Source: a virus. From it: 46,791 bases of DNA. The notes under the pieces were generated by a model, which saw only the letters and a program-made list of their open reading frames with translations, had not been told where the DNA came from and made no database searches. Positions within the stretch are counted from its first letter, which is position 1; each line of letters starts with the position of its first letter. Where the stretch lies: positions 1 through 46,791 of IMG/VR virus record IMGVR_UViG_3300037189_020288. One strand, given 5' to 3'. The translations under genes and the position numbers were made by a program. Shown here one piece after another: positions 40,898-46,791 of this stretch.

Positions 40898-41657
40898 CGT
40901 AATTCCTCCAATGCTGCCGTATCTCCACGATCGCGGCTTTAATGTCGTTTTCTATCCACCATTTGTATTCTGGGTGTTTCGTCATCACCATGTCGTAGGC
41001 AACCTGCTGGGCGTCATAGTCCAGCGCGGCACGCCACAGGTAATGCTCGACAGCCGTTGTATGTTGCCCGAGAGCGGCAAAAGCATTTCGAAAGAACGGT
41101 GTTGCCGTGACGTAACTTTCGTCACAGAGCACGTACAGTTCTTGTTTCCGTTTCGGCATTTTGTATATGGCTGTGGTTGCCATACGCAGCTTTAACGTCT
41201 CTGCCGCCACGTGAAATCGGTCCATGAGTATCCGCGGAATGTGCTGCATGTAATCGCGGTATATCTCGGGCGAACTGGCGCTGTATAACATCGACGGCCG
41301 CATTTCTGTGACACGCTGATTGTTTTTGGCGATACGTTCGGCGGCTACGGCAGAGAAATGCGCATAGACCCAGCCACCCGGATCAGCGCCGGCATTTTCA
41401 GCCGCCCGCATGATCTTGCCCCACACTGGCGTATGTTTTACGCCGAAGCTGTCCTTACCGCCGTCCCACGCCGGTCGGCGTTTACGGTGGGCATTCGCGT
41501 CCCAGTCGACGACGCATTCATTTAGATAGATGTACTGGTACCGGATATACGCAAGCTGTTGCTCTGCCGTAAGTGCTTTGTACCAGTCAGCCGACAAGAT
41601 ATCTGAATCAATCTCCGCTGTCGGCGTCGCGGTTTCTCCAAGAGCGCTGTGCGTCAT
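40890..41657 (-). CDS. Hypothetical protein between the two helicases
   Basis: 255 aa. Start at ATG 41657 (GGAG about 11 bases upstream), giving a 50-bp overlap with the SF2 helicase; the longest frame would overlap by 155 bp. Helical and rich in Trp and Tyr (LSADWYKALTAEQQLAYIRY, QYIYLNECVVDWD). KRRPAWDGGKDSFGV and GWVYAHFSAVAAERIAKN follow, then YSASSPEIYRDYMQHIPR. No motif recognised. Its place in the replisome operon suggests a replication accessory such as a helicase loader, but no AAA+ motif is present. Confidence 0.72.
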   Translation of the reverse strand: MTHSALGETATPTAEIDSDILSADWYKALTAEQQLAYIRYQYIYLNECVVDWDANAHRKRRPAWDGGKDSFGVKHTPVWGKIMRAAENAGADPGGWVYAHFSAVAAERIAKNNQRVTEMRPSMLYSASSPEIYRDYMQHIPRILMDRFHVAAETLKLRMATTAIYKMPKRKQELYVLCDESYVTATPFFRNAFAALGQHTTAVEHYLWRAALDYDAQQVAYDMVMTKHPEYKWWIENDIKAAIVEIRQHWRNYDA

Positions 41658-43146
41658 GCCAATTCTGCTCCCATCCGAGGAGTTTGTAGCTGTTTCGTCG
41701 ACCAAGACTCTTCCGGTAGAAGGTCGGGTCGAACGTGTCCATGCAATCGAGTACTTCGCCAAATTCTTTCTTTACGCCATCCGGGGACGTGTAAATTCGA
41801 CTCACACGACCCGGGCCCTGCACGTCAACAATATCGCTGTCGCGGTCATCGGCGCGGACTAGAACGCTTAGTTGTTCAAAGTCAACGCCGGTGGCCCACA
41901 CGTCCGTGGCGATTACGCGCTTGAGTTGTCCAGACTCGAAATTGGACCGCATGTCGTACTTCTCGAAGTCTGTGAGCGGTTTATAGTCCTTGGGCAGCAG
42001 GCCCTTTTTCCTATAAGCCGAACAGTCATACGGCGACATGTTTCCATACACGAGACTGAATTCAGGCAATTGCGCGCCGAGATGAACAGCATGTTCAATC
42101 GTTTCAACGAGGATCAAAATCTGATGCGATTCTGGATATCCCCGCACGGCTTCGGCGATGATACGGTTCCGCTCATGGTTTGTCCAGATGCCGTACCGCT
42201 TTCTCGCCACGCGATTGCTGTAGCGTTCAGCAGGATTCGAACGTAAGCGCATTGGCAGCCAGTTGACGCGAACGGGCACAACCAGCCCAAGCTCCACAGC
42301 CTGCTGATACGTCAGCTCGAAAACCATTGGACCGAACAGTGGCTCAAGCACAGCATGAGCGTTATCCATCCGCGCATATGGCGTCGCGCTAAGACCGAAG
42401 TTGCGGCTGGTCCGATAGCGGGCTGCAAGAGCAGTTGAGAAATTAATCGTGGCTAGCTGATGCACTTCGTCAGCGAACAAGAAATCTGCGTCGCCATCTG
42501 AGTGCGCCAAACTTCCGGCGGTAATAACCGTGACGCGTTCCCATTGTTTCCAGCCATCGCCTACACGGCCGACTTTGGGTAGCAGCCGCTTCAAGCTGCG
42601 CACGATACGGTCAGCCACATCTACGGACTTCGTGACTACGTGAATCTTGGCCTTCGGAAACAGCAGCGCCACCGCGCCAATAAGCGTGGTTTTGCCAAAG
42701 CCCGTAACAGCCTTGATGATGCCGCACGGTACACGCGAGATCGTCCGCAAACATTCGTCTTGCCGAGCACGAAACGTGATACGGCCCTCTAGGTTCTCCC
42801 AAACAGGCGTATAGCAATCATCGCGTTTGCGAGGGCTCGACCGATCTACAAGGAGCGTCTGGCAACCCAGCTTTTTAAGCCTGTTAACCATTCGCGCCAG
42901 ATAGCCGCTGAGAACGACAACGTGGCCGTTCTCGACGCGGAATAGCTTGTACTCCTTGGTCTGGAAAAACATGCGCTGCCCGGTGATTGGGTCGCGGCGT
43001 GCTTGTCCGTGAACCTGCTCGACGTGGGAGTACCGCAGGTCGTGAGTCAGGCGTTTAATCAGTTCTTCATTCAAGGGGCCGCTGTCGGCACCGGTCAACG
43101 TCAGCACATTGCCAACGCGTGTAATCGTCACGGGTTGTGCAATCAT
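41608..43146 (-). CDS. SF2 DEVH helicase (UvsW/RadD-like)
   Basis: 512 aa from ATG 43146, 1 bp after the preceding stop (TAGCATG). The N-terminus (1-120) is a small beta-rich lobe (QTKEYKLFRVENGHVVVL). Motifs in order: Q-motif region FRARQDECL, Walker A KAVTGFGKTTL (145-155), DFLFADEVHQL (DEVH, 221-231), FGLSATPYAR (motif III region), HQILILVETIEHAVHL, RVIATDVWATGVDF (motif V, 410-423) and VQGPGRVSRIY (motif VI, 442-452). Such helicases remodel branched DNA and R-loops during recombination-dependent replication. T4 UvsW is the functional comparison. Substrate unknown. Confidence 0.92.
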   Translation of the reverse strand: MIAQPVTITRVGNVLTLTGADSGPLNEELIKRLTHDLRYSHVEQVHGQARRDPITGQRMFFQTKEYKLFRVENGHVVVLSGYLARMVNRLKKLGCQTLLVDRSSPRKRDDCYTPVWENLEGRITFRARQDECLRTISRVPCGIIKAVTGFGKTTLIGAVALLFPKAKIHVVTKSVDVADRIVRSLKRLLPKVGRVGDGWKQWERVTVITAGSLAHSDGDADFLFADEVHQLATINFSTALAARYRTSRNFGLSATPYARMDNAHAVLEPLFGPMVFELTYQQAVELGLVVPVRVNWLPMRLRSNPAERYSNRVARKRYGIWTNHERNRIIAEAVRGYPESHQILILVETIEHAVHLGAQLPEFSLVYGNMSPYDCSAYRKKGLLPKDYKPLTDFEKYDMRSNFESGQLKRVIATDVWATGVDFEQLSVLVRADDRDSDIVDVQGPGRVSRIYTSPDGVKKEFGEVLDCMDTFDPTFYRKSLGRRNSYKLLGWEQNWHDAQRSWRNRDADSGD

Positions 43147-43147
43147 G

Positions 43148-43642
43148 CTAGTTGTCGTTTCCCGGTCCGGCGACTGGTTCGACGGAAATGACTTCAAATG
43201 TCCCATACTTTTCCTGCGAGTTATTAAACGGAGAAAACCCGCGGTATTTACCAACGAGCGTTAATAGATGCACAAAATCCGCAAGAGGAATTTCATCTGG
43301 GAGTACGGCAGTCAGAACAATCGTATCTCCCGGCCGAAAAGCTTCGTGCAGCGCGTAGTGACTGCGCGCCTGATCAACTTGCTGCGTAATGATGGTGCGC
43401 CGCCAATCATTTCGAGGCTCGCCCATGACGATCGGACACCAGTCGATCTTTTTCACTTCCGTATGATGCCGGTTGGCAATCTTGGCCGCATAGCGCATAC
43501 ACGAAAGCCACGCCGACGGAAGAAACATGACGCGCTGACTCGGGTCTCGGTCAAAGCAGAAAATGATTTGACCGTGGCGGCGTTTTTTTGCCGCGCCAAG
43601 ACAGACGCGATTAAATCGAAGCGTGACTGTTATTTCTTGCAT
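43148..43642 (-). CDS. Hypothetical protein
   Basis: 164 aa from ATG 43642, five bases after the upstream stop, without a strong Shine-Dalgarno. Beta-rich: MQEITVTLRFNRVCLGAAKK, a central RVMFLPSAWLSCMRYAAKIA helix, then YALHEAFRPGDTIVLTAVLP and LLTLVGKYRGFSPFNN followed by YGTFEVISVEPV. The final GKY.GFSPF...YG.FEV pattern looks like a conserved phage family, but I cannot name it. Sits between SbcC-like and SF2 helicase genes. Confidence 0.75.
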   Translation of the reverse strand: MQEITVTLRFNRVCLGAAKKRRHGQIIFCFDRDPSQRVMFLPSAWLSCMRYAAKIANRHHTEVKKIDWCPIVMGEPRNDWRRTIITQQVDQARSHYALHEAFRPGDTIVLTAVLPDEIPLADFVHLLTLVGKYRGFSPFNNSQEKYGTFEVISVEPVAGPGNDN

Positions 43643-43646
43643 GGCG

Positions 43647-44582
43647 TTAGTGCTTCTTGCTCATGTGGTCCGCATATGCAGTGAGTTCAGCCGGAGTTTT
43701 AAAAAATAGGTTTGGCGCAAACAAACCATCTTTTGTTCCTTTACGGTTTTCTAAACCGGCCAACCAGTTGTAGCGTAAATACCGCACAAAAGCCTGCGAC
43801 GCGCGCAGATCACCCTTTGGTCCGCCGCCAGCAGCTTTGCAAATTCGGTACAGGAAGTTTGCCGGTTCTGTCAGATCAACCTCTTCTACAGGCTGCGTTT
43901 TCCACGCGCGCAAAACCGTAGCGCAGCGCACCTCGCGGCTGCGTGTCAGAATTTTGGGCAAGGATACCCTATTCTGCACCTGCGGCGTAAGCCCCAGATA
44001 CAGCTCTAGCTTTGCTGCCCTGTCCGGCGAACGCCGGTCGACATACCAGCGCGGATCGACAATCGTCGTCAGCAGCTGCGCAGCCACTTCAGCGTCCAGC
44101 GTCGGTATAAATATCAAAGCCTTGTGGGCTGGATGCATCCTGAAGTACGCCTGCGCCGCATCGTCAAAAACGAAGTTCGTACGAAGCAGACGACCGAGCA
44201 TGGCATAGGTGGGATAGTCGTGCGTGGACAGGGCGTGCCACCCGCCTGCGGCGGCCGAAATGTCCACGCTGCGCATACGCTGCAGTACGATTTGCGGATC
44301 ATTTACTTCGTCTGAAGTGTGCAGCACGTTTGGCCCTGCGACTTCGACAAGCCGAATTTCGTTCTTGTATCGCCGCAGGTACAGCGCCGCGATCAGCTCT
44401 GCGTTTTGCGGCAAGCCCAGTATGCGAACCTGCACACCCATACCGTTCAGCGTGGACGACAATAAAAACGAGTCCAGCATCTGCGTGGAATTCACCGGCG
44501 GCCCCAAGCCGGATGAATACCATACACGGCCGTCTTTGTCGGTGTGTAATTTAATTACACTCTCGTCAAGCACGCTGTACAT
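43647..44582 (-). CDS. Hypothetical protein in recombination operon
   Basis: 311 aa from ATG 44582 (GGAG 8 bases upstream), overlapping the SbcC-like gene by 17 bp. N-terminal half: DESVIKLHTDKDGRVWYSSG, AELIAALYLRRYKNEIRLVE and PAHKALIFIPTLDAEVAAQL. C-terminal half is helical and basic (AKLELYLGLTPQ, CATVLRAWKTQPVEEVDL, GDLRASQAFVRYLRYNWLAG). No catalytic motif recognised. Overlap with the SbcC-like gene implies coupled expression. Confidence 0.75.
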   Translation of the reverse strand: MYSVLDESVIKLHTDKDGRVWYSSGLGPPVNSTQMLDSFLLSSTLNGMGVQVRILGLPQNAELIAALYLRRYKNEIRLVEVAGPNVLHTSDEVNDPQIVLQRMRSVDISAAAGGWHALSTHDYPTYAMLGRLLRTNFVFDDAAQAYFRMHPAHKALIFIPTLDAEVAAQLLTTIVDPRWYVDRRSPDRAAKLELYLGLTPQVQNRVSLPKILTRSREVRCATVLRAWKTQPVEEVDLTEPANFLYRICKAAGGGPKGDLRASQAFVRYLRYNWLAGLENRKGTKDGLFAPNLFFKTPAELTAYADHMSKKH

Positions 44583-46719
44583 GTCGTAACTCCGGGGCCT
44601 CTAATTCAATTGCAGATTCAAACAGATGCGACAGATTTGTCGCGTGGGTCACAAGCAGACACTGCAGCCCCTTGGCCGTCGACAGCTCGCGCAACTTTTC
44701 TAGTACAGGCGCCAATGCCTGAATACGCGGCTGATCCAACGACGCAGTCGGCTCGTCCAGCGCAAGCAGACCAATTTCTTCGGCAAACATTGCGTTGACG
44801 GCGACTCGAAACGCAAGAGCCAAGACCGTCTTTTGCCCGACAGATAGACGCTGAGCGACTTGTTTTCGCCCGTCGAAGAATTCGGCGATAAATGTCGGCG
44901 TGCCATCTGTGGCAACCTTTACAACAAAGTTCACTCGAAAAATCTGCAGCAGTTCGTTTACTGCCGATTCAAGCCGCTGTAGATTTCTCTGCGCTACGAC
45001 GCGTGGCGCGTTTTTCAATGCCTCCCGGGCTACTTCGGCAACGGACGTCCAACGCCGGAGCTTTGCAGCCAACTGTTCTTGGTCTTTAACACTATTGTAC
45101 TGTTCTTCCACCCGACGCTTCTCAAACAAAAGCTGGGTTTTCTGTTCGACTAGATCAGCCCGATGTTTTAGCTGTTCTTGCAGCTTGTTTAATCGCAACT
45201 GGGCAAGATGCGCGTCAGACTGGGTAACCAAGATATCGGCTATCTCAGACTCCAGCTGTTTCTTTCGTTCCTGCATCGTGGAAATCGCGCCGGCAAATTT
45301 GGCCTTATCCTCGCGAGATTTCTGAGCTAACGGCTCAATTTCCTTTTTTACAAGTTGAAACTCTTCGTAGTCCACAACCGCCTGCCGCAACTCGTCTTCG
45401 CTAGATTCGGGTGGCTTAACCGCCAGCAGCTCATTTTCAGACGAGATAAGCTGCTGCTCTTTGGCGTTGATCTCTTTTTCGCGAATCTGCCAATGCTGCC
45501 ATGTCTTCTCAACGCCGGTCTGTTTGTTCGCAGCTTCATTTAGTTCCAGCAACGACTCGCGAAGCTGCGGGAGTTCGGCCTGACGCTGCGCCACCTGCTT
45601 GGCCAGAGCCGAAGACGGCGTATGGCACGTTGGGCACTCGGCAATTCCTGCCGCTGAGAACATTGCTATAAAGTTCTCAACTTCTTTAATCTGCCGTCGT
45701 TTAGCGTCTTCGTCTCGCCTGATCTCCTCTGCTTTCAACAACCCGGGTTCTACTGGCTTTACATTTCGCGCACGTTCATCCGCAATCTCGTCTCGTGTGG
45801 CCTGCATTTTTGCTTTGGCCTTTTCCACGCTCTTGTAACTTGCCCAGTGCCCCAACGCTACCCGTGCAGCCGCATGAGCTGATTCATATCCGTTTGCCGC
45901 ATCTGTTAGCGCCAACAGGTCAGCCTCATACTGCGCCGTCGCGTCTGTAATAGCGTCCAGCTGTTTCTGCTGCTGCGTCAGCTGGTGTTCGAGTTTTGAC
46001 AGCTCACCCGCCGCACGCTCGCGAGACTCCCACTGCTGAATCACACCCTGATCGGCGCGCATCAATGTCAGCAGGTCATCTGGATTCGGCAGTTTTGATA
46101 TCTTTTCCGCCAGTTCACCAGCGCTGCGATCAAGATCGTCGCGCTGTTCCGCCAGCTGATCGGGCGTCTGCACGATCTCTGGAATAGTCAGCTTGGACAG
46201 ACCCTTGCCGATTGCGTCCTGACACTTGTCTGCCTTGGCTGTGTTAAACAGGCGCTGGAAGAACTTGTCAGTGTCCGTCTGGTTGTCGTCGATGAACGAG
46301 AAGATCTCGGTCTGCGACACAATGATGAACCGACTAATAAACTTGGCGTCGACACCCAGCAGTTTTTCAATGCCGGCAGTCACCGACTTATCGCCGCGGC
46401 CTACTTCCTTGCCGTCCACTGTCAGGGTGGACTGTTCTTTCTCTGGAAGTAGGTGGCGCGTCACGACGGCAATATGGCCGTTGTGCTCAAACTCCAAACA
46501 GGCGTACGAGGGTTCGCCTTCTTTTGCGTACTGCGAAACGTTATCGGCTTTTACGCCGAAGTTCGGGTTCTCGCCTGTGAGCAGCCAGCGGATTGCTCCA
46601 AATAGACTGCTCTTCCCCGAGCCGTTTTCGCCGAGGATCGCCACCAGCCCGCGAGTGAATTCACATACTCGATAGCGATGGTGTACCCAGTTCTTCACTT
46701 CCAGTCTCAAGAGCTGCAT
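44566..46719 (-). CDS. SbcC/Rad50-like recombination ATPase (gp46-like)
   Basis: 717 aa from ATG 46719 (GGGAG about 10 bases upstream). With a metallo-nuclease partner, this family processes DNA ends for recombination-dependent replication. Walker A is ILGENGSGKSSLF (28-40) and the Q-loop is FIIVSQTEI (Gln136). A long coiled coil runs over about 185-570, interrupted by the zinc hook ECPTCHTP (Cys362 and Cys365). The C-terminal ATPase half carries signature RLSVGQKTVLALAFR (624-638), Walker B LLALDEPTASLD (651-662) and LLVTHATNLSHLF. All elements are in canonical order. It is short compared with bacterial SbcC and similar in size to phage versions. Confidence 0.95.
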   Translation of the reverse strand: MQLLRLEVKNWVHHRYRVCEFTRGLVAILGENGSGKSSLFGAIRWLLTGENPNFGVKADNVSQYAKEGEPSYACLEFEHNGHIAVVTRHLLPEKEQSTLTVDGKEVGRGDKSVTAGIEKLLGVDAKFISRFIIVSQTEIFSFIDDNQTDTDKFFQRLFNTAKADKCQDAIGKGLSKLTIPEIVQTPDQLAEQRDDLDRSAGELAEKISKLPNPDDLLTLMRADQGVIQQWESRERAAGELSKLEHQLTQQQKQLDAITDATAQYEADLLALTDAANGYESAHAAARVALGHWASYKSVEKAKAKMQATRDEIADERARNVKPVEPGLLKAEEIRRDEDAKRRQIKEVENFIAMFSAAGIAECPTCHTPSSALAKQVAQRQAELPQLRESLLELNEAANKQTGVEKTWQHWQIREKEINAKEQQLISSENELLAVKPPESSEDELRQAVVDYEEFQLVKKEIEPLAQKSREDKAKFAGAISTMQERKKQLESEIADILVTQSDAHLAQLRLNKLQEQLKHRADLVEQKTQLLFEKRRVEEQYNSVKDQEQLAAKLRRWTSVAEVAREALKNAPRVVAQRNLQRLESAVNELLQIFRVNFVVKVATDGTPTFIAEFFDGRKQVAQRLSVGQKTVLALAFRVAVNAMFAEEIGLLALDEPTASLDQPRIQALAPVLEKLRELSTAKGLQCLLVTHATNLSHLFESAIELEAPELRHVQRA

Positions 46720-46791
46720 CTTCTTGTTCTCCCGTCATAAACTTAGAAAACTGTACATCAAGCTCTTTTCCAGCATCGTCCGCGTTCAACA
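46661..46791 (-). CDS. 3' end of a gene upstream of the SbcC-like gene (partial)
   Basis: Only the last 42 codons are in the window, ending at TGA 46663-46661 and overlapping the SbcC-like start by 59 bp. The readable end is acidic (DDAGKELDVQFSKFM, then TGEQEDAALETGSEELG). The other two minus frames stop within the first 35 bases at the window edge. In T4 and many other phages the nuclease subunit (gp47/SbcD) precedes gp46, so this may be its C-terminus. That is inference from order only; no catalytic motif is visible. Confidence 0.45.
   Translation of the reverse strand, partial: LNADDAGKELDVQFSKFMTGEQEDAALETGSEELGTPSLSSM

Noticed and set aside
1-46791. tRNA genes, CRISPR arrays, insertion sequences or an integrase/attachment site
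   Set aside because: Gaps between genes are too short for tRNAs except three short regions that do not show cloverleaf features. No regularly spaced direct repeats, transposase or recombinase was seen.

Overview
The window reads as one arm of a large tailed bacteriophage genome (Caudoviricetes). Every gene I can support, about 40 in 46.8 kb, lies on the minus strand. Genes are tightly packed: ATGA or TAATG overlaps, 1-30 bp gaps and Shine-Dalgarno sequences. There is a phage portal protein, a full phage-type replication and recombination set, and very large repetitive tail proteins. I see no integrase, rRNA, tRNA, CRISPR array or insertion sequence. No stretch over 300 bp lacks a gene; the largest gaps (22605-22709, 33427-33522, 34879-34961) hold candidate regulatory structures. 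A sigma70-like promoter and a Rho-independent terminator suggest a bacterial host with ordinary transcription machinery. The host cannot be named from this sequence.

In transcription order (right to left), the right part (46.8-32.0 kb) is a DNA replication/recombination operon. It holds the tail of a gene that by position could be the nuclease partner of SbcC, an SbcC/Rad50-like ATPase (gp46-like), two unknown proteins, an SF2 helicase (UvsW/RadD-like), another unknown, a DnaB-family helicase, a TOPRIM primase, a family A DNA polymerase fused to a uracil-DNA-glycosylase-like domain, a candidate ssDNA-binding or accessory protein, and a RecA/UvsX-like recombinase. A promoter with a dyad over its -10 box precedes the last two genes, and a long hairpin lies between them.

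The middle (32.0-20.9 kb) is mostly small or medium proteins of unknown function: two GGPxDG paralogues, a DUF551-like protein, DUF932-like and DUF1016-like proteins, a GT-A glycosyltransferase, a zinc-finger-like protein and a RuvC-like resolvase. This block ends at a strong terminator at 20879-20922 whose stem starts inside the last codons of the upstream gene.

Next (20.9-14 kb) come a protein of unknown function, the portal protein with an inserted four-cysteine zinc-ribbon-like segment, a GT-B glycosyltransferase, an HD-domain hydrolase with SpoT/MESH1-like features, a thymidylate kinase and small unknown proteins.

The left part (14-0 kb) encodes the host-contact apparatus: a collagen-like fibre protein, an 875-aa protein with LamG, cadherin-like and arylsulfotransferase-like propeller domains, a 2,542-aa protein made of about 11 LamG/ConA-like modules, and a fourth protein cut by the left edge that again ends in the arylsulfotransferase-like propeller. 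The last two carry the same N-terminal docking-type domain, and the 875-aa protein a related one, so several alternative adhesins may plug into one tail platform. The most unusual content is this adhesin cluster (sulfotransferase-like propellers plus a giant lectin array), together with the UDG-polymerase fusion and its altered motif C.
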